DNA of 64,000 nucleotides from the NCBI GenBank assembly GCA_019925105.1, contig JAHGAU010000030.1, positions 1 through 64,000 on the forward strand, in the 5' to 3' direction. Shown here in pieces: positions 1 to 13,400 of this stretch; within the stretch, counting starts at the first letter, position 1; each line of letters begins with the position of its first letter. This DNA is from Niebla homalea. Taxonomy: Eukaryota; Ascomycota; Lecanoromycetes; Lecanorales; Ramalinaceae. The notes below the pieces were generated by a model. The model made no database searches, was not told the DNA's origin, and saw nothing but the letters and a program-made list of their open reading frames with translations. The position numbers and the translations under genes were made by a program.

Positions 1-520
1 CCTTATAATACCTTTTATAAACCCTTAATAATTCCTTTTAATAACCCCTTATAACTCCGCTTATAAACCCCTTATAAAACCCTTAATAAACCCTTTATAA
101 TACCCTTAATAAACCCCCTATAAACCGCTTATAACCCCCTTATAAAACCCCTTATAACCTCCCTATAAACGCCTTATACCCCCCATAAACCCCTTATAAC
201 CCCTATAAATACCTTATAACCCCCCTATAAACCCCTTATAACTCCCTTATAAACGCCCTATAATACCCCTTATTAACCCCTTAAAACCCCTATAAACCCC
301 CTATAATACCCCTTATAAACCCTTAATAATTCCCCTTAATAACCCCTTATAACTCCCCTTATAAATCCTTTATAATAACCCTTATAAACCCCTTATAATA
401 ACCTTTATAAACCCCTTAAACCCCCCTATAATTCATTATAACCCCTATAATTCATTATAACCCCTTATAATACCCCTTATAATTACCTTATAATTCTTTA
501 TATAACCCTTATATCCTGCT
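1..520. repeat. Degenerate CCCCTTATAA minisatellite
   Basis: About 520 bases are built from imperfect 9-12 base units close to CCCCTTATAAA, with variants such as CCCTTAATAA and CCCCTATAA. Nearly every C run is followed by TTATAA or TATAA, and CpA is almost absent, as expected after RIP. The left edge of the array lies outside the window. The pattern resembles, but is not, the fungal telomere repeat CCCTAA. Confidence 0.85.
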
Positions 521-524
521 TAAA

Positions 525-548
525 TATTAGGGTTTAACCCTAATAACC
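525..548. other. Telomere-like inverted motif
   Basis: TATTAGGGTTTAACCCTAAT lies here, that is, one TTAGGG unit facing one CCCTAA unit across a TTAA-like centre, followed by another AACCC. It sits exactly at the edge of the minisatellite. It is too short to be a functional telomere; it could be a relic of a head-to-head telomere join or chance in an AT-rich tract. Confidence 0.4.
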
Positions 549-659
549 CGCTTTTAAATTACTACTTTAATTTACGACTAAGGTAAAAATATATAATACG
601 TATTATTACGAATAAAAAACCTAGAAAAATAATATAAAAAACATAAGTTATCTTAAATT

Positions 660-865
660 TTTTATTTAAATTAATTTATTAAATTATTCACTTTATTTAA
701 ATTAATTTATTTATTTAATTCACTTCTTATTTTATTTATTTATTTATTTATTTATTTTATTTATTTATTTAATTTATTTATTTTTTTTATTTATTTAATT
801 TATTTATTTAATTTATTTATTTAATTTATCTACCTATTTACTTATTTATTTATCTGCTTATTAAG
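660..865. repeat. TTTA tetranucleotide microsatellite
   Basis: An almost uninterrupted run of TTTA units with occasional AATT slips. It is non-coding simple sequence. The following 870-1085 is less mutated unique sequence in which I see no gene. Confidence 0.9.
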
Positions 866-1098
866 CCGTCTACCACCCTTGAAACCTACCGCTCGTTCAT
901 AGTTTATCTTTTACCAGCCAAAACCCCCTTGCGGCAGCGGTTTTCTCTATGATTAGTAGTGCTTTACCCCCTTTTTTTATTTTAATATAAAAACCCTTTA
1001 TAATTAACTTTTACCCTGGATTATTTACCCTGTAAAAATAAATCAAGCTTAATACCCTTAATTCATTTGGGGTATTAACTACACGGTGAATTCAGTAA

Positions 1099-1760
1099 TA
1101 CTTTATTACTTTATTACTTTATTATTTTATTATTTTATTATTTTATTATTTTATTATTTTATTATTTTAATATTTTATTATTTTATTACTTTATTATTTT
1201 ATTATTTTATTATTTTATTATTTTATTACTTTATTATTTTATTACTTTATTTATTTAATAATCAATTTATTTTTTACTTTATTTTTTACTTTATTTATTA
1301 CTTTTTTATTAATTTATTTCTTAGTTTATTTCTTAATTCATTAATCTATTTATTTTTTCATTATTTTATTTATTAATCCATTTTTTAATTATTTTATTTA
1401 TTAATCTATTTCTTAATTAATTTATTTCTTAATTAATTTATTTATTTATGTATTTCTTAATTAATCTTCTTATTTATTTATTTAATCATTTATTTATTTT
1501 CTTATTTATTTATAAAGGGTATTTTCGTGATAAATTATTTATCCTTAGCCTTTTATAATAAGAGATTTTATTTGATTATATATTTATTTACCTGTTTATT
1601 AATTAATTAATTATTTATTTATCTATTTATTTATCCGTTTTATAACCTACTTATTTTTTCCTTTACTTATTCCTTTCTTTATTCATTTATTTATTTATTT
1701 GATGTATTTAACCTATTATTTATTTATCGTTATTTCCTTTTTTCCTTTTTTTTTATTTAG
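1099..1760. repeat. TTTTA/TTTA microsatellite tract
   Basis: Positions 1099-1250 are dominated by TATTT/ACTTT pentamers, and the rest by TTTA tetramers broken by short unique pieces. The open frame of about 96 codons across the first part encodes only Tyr-Tyr-Phe-Ile repeats and is a by-product of the simple repeat, not a gene. Confidence 0.9.
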
Positions 1761-1979
1761 CTTTAAATTCCTTATTTATTTATTTATTAATATTAACCCT
1801 TTTAATATAACCATTAATAAATAATAAAAGAACTTGTTTTTTCTTTTAATTTAAACTTAAATATTTTATTATAAAGGTTTTTTTTATTTTAAAAGGTATA
1901 AGGTAAATATTTAAAAGCTTTTCTTAAAAAGATATTATAAATTATCTATCTATTTATCTTTAAATTGAATTAAGGTGAA

Positions 1980-4900
1980 ATTATATAATAACATCTTAAT
2001 AAACCCGTTAATCTCCGTATTTCTATAATTCTTTTTTAACCGTTTATAAGTCAAAATATCCTTTAATTTTACTTTATCCTTAATAAATAGGTATTAAATA
2101 TTTTCCCAATATTATTTTATTGATAATTGAAAAATCGGCTGGTCCTTTATATAATAAAAATAGGTAAAAAAGGTTTTAAAGACCAGGCTTTATCGATATA
2201 AATAGGATTTTTTTCTAGTAGGTTTATAACCCTTATTTATAGGTAAAAACTTAAACCGGGTATAAAAATCCTAAGGTAAAAGATATTTAAAATATCCCGA
2301 GTATTTATTTATATCTTAATAATGGAATTTATTAATTTAAGTCCTTATAAAAAGATATATATTGTAAATATTATAATTTTAATATTTATTAAAAGAGTAT
2401 TATAATAATACCGGTATATTTAAATTCATATATATTTTATAGTTAATATAGTTTTTAAATTAATATTATAAAGTCGATTTTAGGTTATTTAGATTTATTT
2501 CGTTTTTCTGGTTTTCTAATAAATATCGATCTTTTAATCCTAAATTATAAAATTCTTATAATTCAAAATCTATAAAATCGATATTTATAGGTCCGGTAAG
2601 GTCCGTAAATAAATCCTTTTTAATTTTAGTATTAAGTTTTTCCTTTTAAATAAACCCAGAGTAAAAATTATATTTTTCCTCGTTTTTCTTATATTTTTTC
2701 CGGTTTATAAAACCGTTTATAACTAAGTCCAATATAATCCGTTAATATTTATCGTTTTCGATATAATCCTTTATATCCGGATCTTCGGGCCGAAATAACC
2801 GAGGGCTATAAAGGATTATAGCTTTACTTTTTTCCCCTTATTGGCTGGCTCGTCTATTTTCTTAACTATAAGCCTTTAAATTCTTTAATAAATTAACGTA
2901 AATAATAACCCGTATATCCGGTAAATCCAATTTTATAAATAAAGCCGAAGTAATCGTTAAAATAAAGGCTTTTTTATTGTGGAAATTATTAAGTATTTAG
3001 CGTTTTTAATTTATAGTCCCGATTTTTGCGTAATATTTAAATATATCCAAGACTTCATTAACTTAATCTATAAGGTAAATTGTCCCATAAAAAATAAAAA
3101 TTTGGCCACTTAAATAAAGCCTTTTTTTTAAATTTATTAAAGGTAATAAACCATCCCTTAAATTATTTACTATAACGTATTCTTAAATTAAATATTAAAT
3201 ATTTAACCTTATAATTAATTCCCGTAATAAAAGTATATTGGATATATTGATACTAGTTAACTAGAACCAGGTATTTTCGTTTTTTAATAATAAGGAAGCT
3301 ATTAAATAAATAAATTACATTTTATATTTAATTAAAGACTTTAATTCCTTAATTTTCGGCCGAAAATCCTTAATAGCATCCAGTAAAATATGAGCTTCAT
3401 TAATAATAATACGGTTTAAACGGTTTTATCGTTTTAATTAATTTAAAAATTAATTAAAAGGTTTAATAACGGCTATTTCCGGGGTAATTAATATAATATT
3501 AACCCAATCTTTAAGGCTTTTTAAGGTTTACTTTAAATATTTAAGGCCTTAATTTTAAGCCTTAAGTAATATTTCCTTCCTTAAAGATATAAGGGATAAT
3601 ATTATTATAATAAGTCCATTTGGGCCGGCAATAAGGGTAAGGACTATAAAAAAAATACTTTTTCCGCGTTTAATATTAAATATAATAACGATTAAACTTT
3701 TTCCGGATAGAATTGCCGTTAATCCGGTTTTTTATAAACCCCGAAACTCCAGATTTTAACTATATAATTATTAAAAGGCCAGTAAAATTCAAATAAATCG
3801 AAATCTTTGGTATTTTTCTTTATAAATTTCTTTGGTGGAATTTATAAATAACTTAAATTTCTAGTCTAATTTTTCCGGTATAAATAAAGTACTTAAGAAT
3901 TAAAGGAATTAAAAGAGTTAGATGGATAAAGCTATAAATTTTTCCCGTTAAATATATATTTAGCCCGGTATTTTATTTAATAACCGGGAGTATATATTAT
4001 TAACAATATTATTAATATAAACGGCTTATAAATCGATAATTTCGTTTTTTTTATTATTATCGTCTGAATTAATAACGTTTTCTTAATCTTTATTAATAAA
4101 TTTACCGTAATAACGTTAAAAAATAATAATAATAATATACCGTTAAATTAAAATTTTAATATTTACTCCTATCCGGGACCGGAACTCCTTAGATAAAGCC
4201 GTATTAAAAGAATTGGACGTTTAAGTATTATAATAATAAAGGATATCTTAAAATTCCTATTAATTTAAATCCTTTTTTTAAATTTCATCCGAGTTACTAT
4301 TAATTACCGTTTAACGTCTCAATTGTTTTTATTATTTTTTTGATTTTTCAGTTTTTTTAAGGTTTTTAATAGAGTAAATCCGTTCAGGCTAAAGGTAAAA
4401 GGTAATATTTGGTTTTTTTAAATATAAATTCAATAAATTTATTTTTAAAAGAATATAAAGTTAAAGGTAATAAATAAATAAAACCGATAATTTATAAGGT
4501 ATAAACCGGTTTATAACCTTAGTTAATTTAGTAATAATAAAGCCTTTATAATATAAAGTAATAAATATAAGTAAGCCGTTCTAAATAAAGATATTTCGTT
4601 TAAAATTCAATTAATTTTAATATTAAATTAATTGGATTTTAAGGCTTTAAGCTGGATTACCCTAGGTAAGTTATAATAAAATTATTAACTCCTCTTTAAA
4701 TTTCCGGTTCTTTTTAAATAAATAATAAACTTTATCCAGTTTCTATTAAGTATTATTATTTTTAAATTTAAGAAAACGGGTTTATAAGGCCGGTATTTAA
4801 TAAATTTTTTTATAAAGTTAAAAATCACCTTTAAAAAATAATTTATTCCGTTTATTTATAAAGAAATTCCAGTCCGGTATATTATTAATAATATCGTCAG

Positions 4901-6240
4901 AAAAAGTGGTAAAATCCACGGAAGGTAAATCGTCTTAACCGGTAAATAATAAATTATTAAATAACCGGGATTTAACGGTTTCCAGTAATCTAAATACTAC
5001 GGAATGGTATTAATTTATAATTAATAAGAGATTTTTATAAAAAACCTCGTTATTTTCTTAGGATATAGTACCTTCCTCGGTAGTATTATAATTAAGGGTA
5101 AATTTATAAGTCCGTAATTTAAAAACGAAATTAATAAGCCGTAATAAAGTATCGATACCAGTAAGGAATAAGTGATTTTTCGTTAATTTAATAGTTTTAC
5201 TAAATAAGGTATTAATAAATAAATCGGAATCTGAAGTTAAAAATAAATTTATCAATATATCTAAGTCGATAATTTAATCCTTAGGTTCCGGTAGACTGGG
5301 TTAAAGGGTATAAGCCCTTAAAAGGATAAGGGCTCGAGAAAAGGTAATAATACCACTTAATTTAATGGTATAATTCGTAGGTGGGGACCAGGTAAAATCG
5401 GTGCTGATACCGTATATTATTAAGTTATTAAGTAAAGGGCTTTAATAATCGTCCTTAAATAAATCCTAATATAAAAGGCTTAAAAAAAAGCGTAATAATA
5501 AATCCTTAAATTTATTTAAAGAATATAATAAATCCTTAAAATCACTATCGGATAAATTATTAATAAGTTCTTCGTTAAATTTATTAAAAAAAAGGTTATT
5601 AATATATATATTTAAATAAAAGATAAAATTAATAAAAGTAAAGGTAAAAAAAGGGTAAAGTAAAATATAAAAAAGGTAAAAAAAAAAAAAAAAAAAAAAG
5701 GTAAAAATTATAAGTTAAAAAATAAATATAAATAATAAATAATAAATAACAGGGAAAAAATAAAAATAACTTACTTTTCTGATTAATTTTTTATAAATCT
5801 TAATACTTTAATAAATAAAGTAAAAGATAATTTAATATATTTATACCCTGGATAATTTCTTAAAGTAAATAACCTGGTATTCTATAAATAAATAAATATA
5901 TTAAGTTAAACCTCGGTATAAAAGTAAATCGTATTTAAACCAATATATATTATAAACGGTTTTTTATTCGTAACGTTATTGGTTTCTTTACGGTTTATAT
6001 ATTCTAATGAATTCCGGCTTATAGTACTCGGCTTACTAATTAAAACCGCTTTCTTAAATAAAGTTTTAATCGATTTTATTATTAAATATAATAATAAAAT
6101 CGATAATTACTCTGGATCGTTTAATTTTAAAGTCGGTTTTACCGGTGGTTTTAACCAAGACCGGGCTATAACTAGATTAAAATTCAATAAATAAATAGCT
6201 TACCCGGTACGGGTAACCCAGGCATTAACCTTGAATTTTT
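1980..6240 (-). pseudogene. RIP-mutated RecQ-like (telomere-linked) helicase, copy A
   Basis: Reading the minus strand through its stops recovers the helicase motifs in the right order. Motif I is degraded to KRGKS near 3655-3680 in a context like the family's GKS...PTGGGKS. The DEAH box is changed to NEAH (3390-3401) and followed by the family's FRPK stretch. A motif III relic lies near 3300. A motif V/VI region (about 2835-2960) reads SALFIKLDLPDIRV and then QENRRAS, with a stop where Q should be, for the usual QESGRAG. A further conserved block upstream of the helicase lies near 4180-4270. DEAH to NEAH and CAA to TAA are what RIP would produce. RecQ-like helicases of this build are known from fungal subtelomeres. 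The gene boundaries are approximate. No part could encode a working enzyme. Confidence 0.8.
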
Positions 6241-6854
6241 CCGGTTCCGTAATCGTTATATTTGAATTTTCAATAACCGTTTTAATCCGTTCCGTTAATT
6301 TCCTTATTTTAATAATATAGATAAGGGCCGGAATATCCGTAAGTAAATCGTTATTATCGTTATTATTATCCGTATTAAATACTTCAAATAAATAACGATT
6401 AAATTTAATGTTAAATAACTATTAATATTTAACGGACGTTTATTAAGTATTTAACTTAAGTTAAGTTTTTCGTTAAAAACCACCTTTTTTTCCGGGTTTA
6501 TAAATATCCGGGTAATCGGTACGATAATAGGCCTTAATACCGTTTAATGTTAAATAAATATAAAAACAATTTATATATTTAAAACCGGATTAAACCGGTA
6601 ATAAATATATAGCGGTAATTGGTTCCTTAAGGATTTAGATATCTCCGGAATAATTATTATTAATATAATTAATTATTTTACCCCTTATTAAAGGGGTAAG
6701 TTAAGGGTATTAATATCGGAGGTAATTACGTATTTCATCGATCCTTATACCGTATTTATAATTACGGTAAATTAATACCTTATAATTAAATAAATAAAGG
6801 AAGGCCTTTTCGGTAAAAGCTTAAGGTAAGTCTATTGTATAAATAGATATAAAT

Positions 6855-7115
6855 AAAAAATAAAAAAAGGAATAAAGGTAAAGGGTAAGAGTAAAGGTAT
6901 AAGGTAGTAATAAAGGTAATAGGTATAGTAAAAGTAAAAGGTAAAAGGTTTAAGGTAAAGGGTAAAGGGTAAAGGGTAAAGGGTAAAGGGTAAAGGGTAA
7001 AGGGTAAGATAAAGGGTAAAGGGTAAAGGGTAAGATAAAGGTAAAGGTAAAGGTAAGGTAAAGGTAGAAGTGATAGGTAATAAGTCGAGTAATAGGTAAT
7101 AGGTAAAGGGTATTT
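6855..7115 (+). repeat. GGGTAAA tract of copy A
   Basis: G-rich simple repeat. From about 6950 to 7035 it is a clean run of AAAGGGT heptamers, flanked by looser GGTAAA units. The same tract recurs at the equivalent place in copies B and C, so it belongs to the helicase element. Confidence 0.85.
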
Positions 7116-8830
7116 AGTTTGCTTAGGTATTAAGTAGATTAAGTAACTTAAATATAATAAGAAAAACAGAAATTTAAGGGGGGGAAGGGGTATTATATAA
7201 ACAAATTATTGGCCAAGCTTTTACCAAGCTTATAACGATTATTTTGGAGTGAATATAAGTTCTAGGGCTTAAAAATAGTTAAGCCTATTAATAATTTAAA
7301 AATAACCGGGCTATATAAAGGCTAATACTTAATAACGGTAATAATAATAATAATAATGTAATAATTTAAAAATAAACCGGTTTAAGCCGGGCTTACCGAC
7401 GTATTCGTAATAATTTTATAATTGGTAAATAGGAGTACCTTAAAGGGTATAAGCTAATAGGATATATATTTATAAATAGCCCTTTATTATATAATTAAAA
7501 AGGGGGGGATTATATTAATAAAAATTATTATTTATTTTTCGGTTTTTTCCAATTTATTTATTTAATATATGATTTTTTAAAGCTTTTACTTTAATACTAT
7601 ATATATTAATAAACCTTTTATTACGGGATTAAACTATTAAAAGGTAATATAAATAATAAGGAAGTTATTAATAATATAAAGTAAAGGTTTTATAAGTTAA
7701 AAACCTTTTTTAAATATATATTTAAATATAATGGATAGATTTTTTTAATTTTAACTTTATTTAAAAGTTTTTTTTTTTCTGTATAATTCGATTTTTTCCG
7801 GTAAGTAAAAAGGTAAATAAGCCTTAAGATATACCCCTTTAAAGGTTTTTAGGATTTTAACGCCGGGAAGTAACTTTATACTTAACCGGTTTTAATAAAG
7901 GAATTTAATAACGGTAATAGTTCAATAATTAATTACTTAAATTATATAAAATAAACTAGGTTTAAAAGCTTATACTTAAATCTACGTTTTCCCTATAGAA
8001 GTTTTCATTATAGGGTATAAAGTAAGGAATAAAATAATAAGATAAATAAAGTTTTAATAATTTTATCTTAAAACTTAATAACTTTATTATAAATATATTT
8101 CTTAAAATACCTTTAAATTATAAAAAGCTTAATATAGGATAATAATTAAGACTTTAATATTGTTATCCTATATTAAGAATACTTTAATATAATAATTATA
8201 TAATTTAATTATTAAAAATTCCGAATATTTAATAAGGTATTTAATAATATAAATATTAATAATACCCGGATTATAATATATCCAGGCTAAATTAATATTG
8301 TTTTAATGAAAATCTTTTTAAGTTTAATAAATATAATTAATAATTAAAAATAACTTAAATATACCTTATTAAACCTTAAAAATTAAACGGAAAAATATTT
8401 ACCTTAATACTATTATAAGTATTAATAAACGGAATTTTATTTTTCTAATACCGTTAAAAAGCCCTAATTTCAGGCTAAAAAGTTTAATTATTATATTTTA
8501 ACGGGGAACGGCGGGGGAAAAAGTAAATTTTAACGCCGGGAAACAAACTTAAACTTAAATCTCTAGAATTCCTATACTTAGTAAAATCGATAACTAAATC
8601 GCCCCTTACCCGATCCGGGTCAAACGGGGCTCGTTTTATAGCCCGTATTAAGCTCTATACCTTTACTATATAAAGTTAAGGGATCCGGTCTGGAAAATAC
8701 CTTAAATTATTCATTTTTAAAAATGAATAATTTAAGGGTGCAATAAGGGTAAAGCGGAATTCCCCCCGGCGGAGGGAATGAATAGGTGGAGGCTGCAACC
8801 ATTCAAAACTAGATGGTAGTATTTTCTAAG
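7116..8830. other. Distal non-coding part of helicase element A
   Basis: AT-rich RIP-mutated sequence with no readable protein. Its end (about 8755-8790, GGAATTCCCCCCGGCGGAGG) is a GC island with counterparts at the ends of copies B (about 15230) and C (about 18475). It therefore marks the element's border rather than unrelated DNA. The 300 bases that follow, up to copy B, hold nothing recognisable. Confidence 0.5.
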
Positions 8831-9159
8831 CCTTTTCTTTATTATTAAATATTATTTTTAAGAACCTTATTATTTCTTAATTTTAATTAAATTATATTAA
8901 GCAATTTATAAATATATATTATTTAACCTTTTAAAACTTTTAATTATAATATTTATATACTGGACTTTTATTTAAATTTAATATATTTAAATCCTAAAAA
9001 AAATGAGTTAAAAAATAAATAACCCTTTTTTAAATTTAATATTAATTTATAAACTTTTTATAGTTTTATATTTTAGAATTATTTTTTCTTTATTTTTATT
9101 TTCTTTTTAAAAAAAGGAAAAAAGTTTTTATAGGGGGTAAAAAGGTAAAAAATTGGAAA

Positions 9160-12100
9160 AAGGGAATTATATATTATTTCCTTTATTTATTTAAGGAATT
9201 AAGCCAGACTTAAAGTATATATTAATATCTTAATAAAGTTATTAATTTCATAAGTACTATAAGCCCGTCTTAATCGTAAATACGTTATTATATTATTTAT
9301 ATCGACGGTATCCTTATTAAAGGAGTATTTTCTTTATTCCCAAAAACCCTTAATTAAAGAAGTAAAGTCCGGTTTATTATGGATATAAAAAAGATAAATA
9401 AATATAACCTCGAAAACCGTAGTTTAAGGAAATAAACATTTATTTTTTCCACTTTTCTTAAAGCTTTTATTATATGGTAAAGGTTCCTACCGGGTATATA
9501 AATCCAACGGTAAAAGGCATTTATAATACCCGGAAAATCCCTTAAGCTCCCGGAAAATAAGTCTTTCCTTTTATTTCCGGAGAAATATAAGGAGATCCAT
9601 ATTATTTACTTTATATTTAATAAAGGGGTAATTTCCGGGGTCTTTATTTTATAAATTAAGTCGTAATTTATAATTTGGACAATATTCACTTTAATAATTA
9701 ACCGTAAATATTAAATAATCGAGAATTAACTTATTTTCTCGGTTTTCCGATAAATATCGGTCTTTTAAAACTGAATTTTAAGCCTATTATTATTTAAACT
9801 CGAGTAAATCAATATCTAAAGGTCCAGTAAAGTTTAAGTCTTCGTTAATATTAATCCGAAGCTTTTCCTTCATTAATAAACCGGAGTATATATTATATTT
9901 TTCTTCGTTTTCTTTATATTTTTCCCGGGTTTTTAAGCTATCCATAAGAAAGTTTAATAAAATCCGTCGATATTAATCGGTATTAACGTAATCCTAAGTA
10001 TCCAGATCTTTAGGCTGAAATAACTATAGGTAATAAAGGATTATAGCCTTACTTTTTTCTCCATTTTAACTATTACGTCCACTTTCTTGGCAGTAATTTT
10101 TAATATCCAATAAAGGACTGATATAAAAAATAACCCTAATATATAGTAAATCCAGTTTAAGCCTTAAAACCGACGTAGCCGTAATAATAAAGGTTTTTTT
10201 ATTTCGGAAGTCCTTAAGAATTTAACTTTTTTATTCCGGTATATTAAATTTAACGTAATACCGTAGTATATCCAGGAAATTTAAGACTTTATTAATAATA
10301 TTAATAGTCTTATAATAAATCAGGATTTACCCGTTTAAATAAATCCGCCGTTTTAAATTAATAAAATAAGGTAAACCGGCTTTAAGATCCTTTAAACCTA
10401 AGATTTCCAGAATTAAATAAAAGATATTTGATTATATCGTTAATTCCCGTAATATTACCGTCTTAAATCGTTAAATTCCGATTAATTAAAATTATTGGTT
10501 TTCGTATTTTAATAATAAAATAGCTATTAAGTAAATTAATTAAATTTCAAACTTTTTTAAAGAGCTTAACTCTTTAAGTAAAGGCCGGAAATCATTAATA
10601 GCGTTAAGGATTATATAAGTTTTATTAATAATAATCCGGTTTAAATAGCCTTAACGTTTTAATCGAGATAAAAATTATTTAAAAGTTTTAATAACGGCTA
10701 TTTCCGGGGTAATTAATATAATATTAATATAGTCCTTTAGATTTTTCCCCGTTTATATAAGGTATTTAAGGCTTAAGCTTTAAGCCTTATAAAGGATCTC
10801 CTCCCTTAAAAAGATAAGGGGTAAAATCACAATAATAAATTTACTTAGGCCGGCTACCGAGCTGGGTACCGTAAAAAAGGCGCTTTTTTTACGGCCTATA
10901 CCAGATATAATAAGGATCGGATTGTTCCCAGAAAAAATTGAATTTAAACCGGTTTCTTAAAGGCCCCTGAATTAAGTATTTTGGCCATATAATTTTTAAA
11001 AAACCGGTAAAATCGGAGTCAATTTATATCTCTTATTTTTATCTTTATAAATCTCCTGGATATAACTTATAAATAAGTCGGATTTCCAGTTAATTTTTTA
11101 TTAAATACTCGGGAATTAAAGGAATTAAAAAAGTTAGATAAATAACTTTATAAATCGTTTATATCGTAAATAGGTTTACCCCGGTAACTCCTTTAAAAGC
11201 CGAGAGTATATATTATTAATAATATTATTCGAATAGGCCGCTATTAAGTCGATAAAATCGTTTTTTTCAATATTTTTTAATTTAAACGCGTCCTTAAAAT
11301 CCTTAATTTTTAATTTACCGTAATAATATTGAAAAATTATAATAATAATATAACGCCAAGTTAAAATGCCGATATTAACTCTGATCCGTAACTTAAACTC
11401 CTTAAATAAAGCCTTATTAAAAGAATTGATATTTTAGGTATTATAACGGTAAAGGATATCTTTAAATTTTTATTAATTTAAATCATTTTCCTCTTTAGAA
11501 TTTAAGGTAATTACCGTTTAATATTAAGCTCGTTTTTTTCCTTTTTAATTTTTTTCAATTTTTTTTGGTTTTTTTATGGTTGATAAATCTTTCTTAAGTT
11601 ATAAATAAGGGGTAATATCCGGATTATCGAGGAATAAATTTAATAAATTCGTTTTTAAAGGAGTAAATAGTTAAAGGTAATAAATAAAGAGTATAATAAT
11701 TTCCGAAAGTATAAAACGATTAATAACCTTGGATTTTGCTGAACTAATAAACCCCTTATAATAGGAAGTAACGAATATAAGGAAACCGTTTTAAAAAATA
11801 TATTCCGTTTATTATTAACGTGGTTTTTATAACGGAGTAAGTGTATTTCTGGGCCGCGGGTAGGCCCCCCCTAAATAAGCTATAATAATATTATGAGTTC
11901 ATCTTTAAATTTCCGGTTTTCTTAGAAAAGACGTTATACCTTTTGGAGTTTCTAATTGGTATTACTGTTTTTAAAAATAATAAAACGCTTTTATAATAAC
12001 GGTTTTTAATGGATTTTTTTATAAAGCTATAAGTTATTATTTAAAAGTAAATAAATATGGTTTCTTTTATTTATAAGGAAATTCTAGTCCGGTAAAGAAT

Positions 12101-13400
12101 TCGAGACGTTATTAAAAAAAGCTGAAAAATTAAGGAATAATAAATCTTCTTTTAAGATAAATAAAAGGTTTTAAAATAAACGAGAACTTACCGTTTTTAA
12201 TAATTTAAAAATAATAGACTTATATTAATCCATAAATAACGAAAGGTTTTTATAAAAAATTTTATTATTTTCTTAGGATATTATACCCTTTTCGGTTTAA
12301 TTATAATTTAAAATAAAATTATAATTCCGTAATTTAAAGATAAAATTAAAGGGTTAAGGGAGGAGGTTAATTTTAGTAATAAATAAATGGGTTTTTATTA
12401 ATTCCTTGGTTTTAATAAAAATATTAATAGGCTATTATTCGGTATTTAACGTAAAATCCGTTATAAAATTATTATTAAAGTGGATTAATTAGGTATTAGG
12501 CTCAGGTATTTCGGGTTAAAGTAAATAAGCTTTTAAAAAGATAAGGGCCCGGGAAAAAGTAATAATAGCGCTTAATTTTAAAGTATAAGCCGAGGAGGGA
12601 AATTAAGTAAAATCCGATAAGATTCTATATATTATTAAGCCGTTAAATAAACGGTTTTCATAATCGTTATCGGATAAATCCTAACTTAAAAGGCTTAGGA
12701 AAAAACGTAATAACGTTTTTTTAAGGGGGGTAAGGGTAAGGATAAAGGTAAGTTGTTCGTTTAACTTAAACTTACTCCCAGACTTATTACTATAATAATT
12801 AATAAAATAAAAAGGGGTAAATAAATTTAATAAAAATATAAAAAAGGGGTATTTTTAAATATTAAATAAAAATAAAATAAAAATAAAAAAAATAAAAATA
12901 AAAATATAAGTATAAAAAATGGTAAATTATACCTGGTAATCCTTTTAATAATTTTTATGGTTTTAACGAATAAACCCTTTAATAACTAGGTATATCGGTA
13001 ATTAAATTAATCGGGAATAGCCCGGGTATTCCATAAATAATTATAAATACCCCGTTAAACGTCTATATAATTATTGATCGTATTTAGTCCGATATATATT
13101 ATAAAGGGTTTTTCATTAATAATATTATTAATTTCTTTTTAATTAATAAATTTAATTAAATTTTAATTTACTTTATTAATCTTATTAATTAAAACCGCCT
13201 TCCGAAATAAAACCCGTATTAATTAATTAATCGTATATAATAATAAAACCGATAAATAACTTGGTTTATTTGGTAAAGGTATTTTAAAGGCTTTAAGCTA
13301 GGAACGGGCTATAATAAAATTAAAATTCAATAAGTATTTTATTTATCCGGTACGGGTAAGTTATATATTAACGTTAAGTTTACCGGGTTTAATAATTATT
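9160..13400 (-). pseudogene. RIP-mutated RecQ-like helicase, copy B
   Basis: Second minus-strand copy of the same helicase. Motif I reads SGIGRKKS (10880-10903). The DEAH box reads NKTY (10619-10630) within RIII...NDFRP. Motif VI still reads YCQESGRNS (about 10076-10095), better preserved than in copy A. The order and spacing match copy A, but the two copies carry different RIP changes, so together they reveal the ancestral residues. Many in-frame stops make it non-functional. The upstream half of the copy (12061 onward) is repeated in tandem as copy C. Confidence 0.8.

Noticed and set aside
1086..1376. Open frame of 96 codons
   Set aside because: Encodes only Tyr/Phe/Ile repeats from the TTTTA microsatellite.
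5058..5255. Minus-strand frame of 65 codons
   Set aside because: It is a stop-free window of the decayed helicase element A, not a separate gene.
6855..7115. GGTAAA tract as a CRISPR-like or telomere array
   Set aside because: Units are 6-7 bases with no spacers and not TTAGGG; simple repeat of the element.
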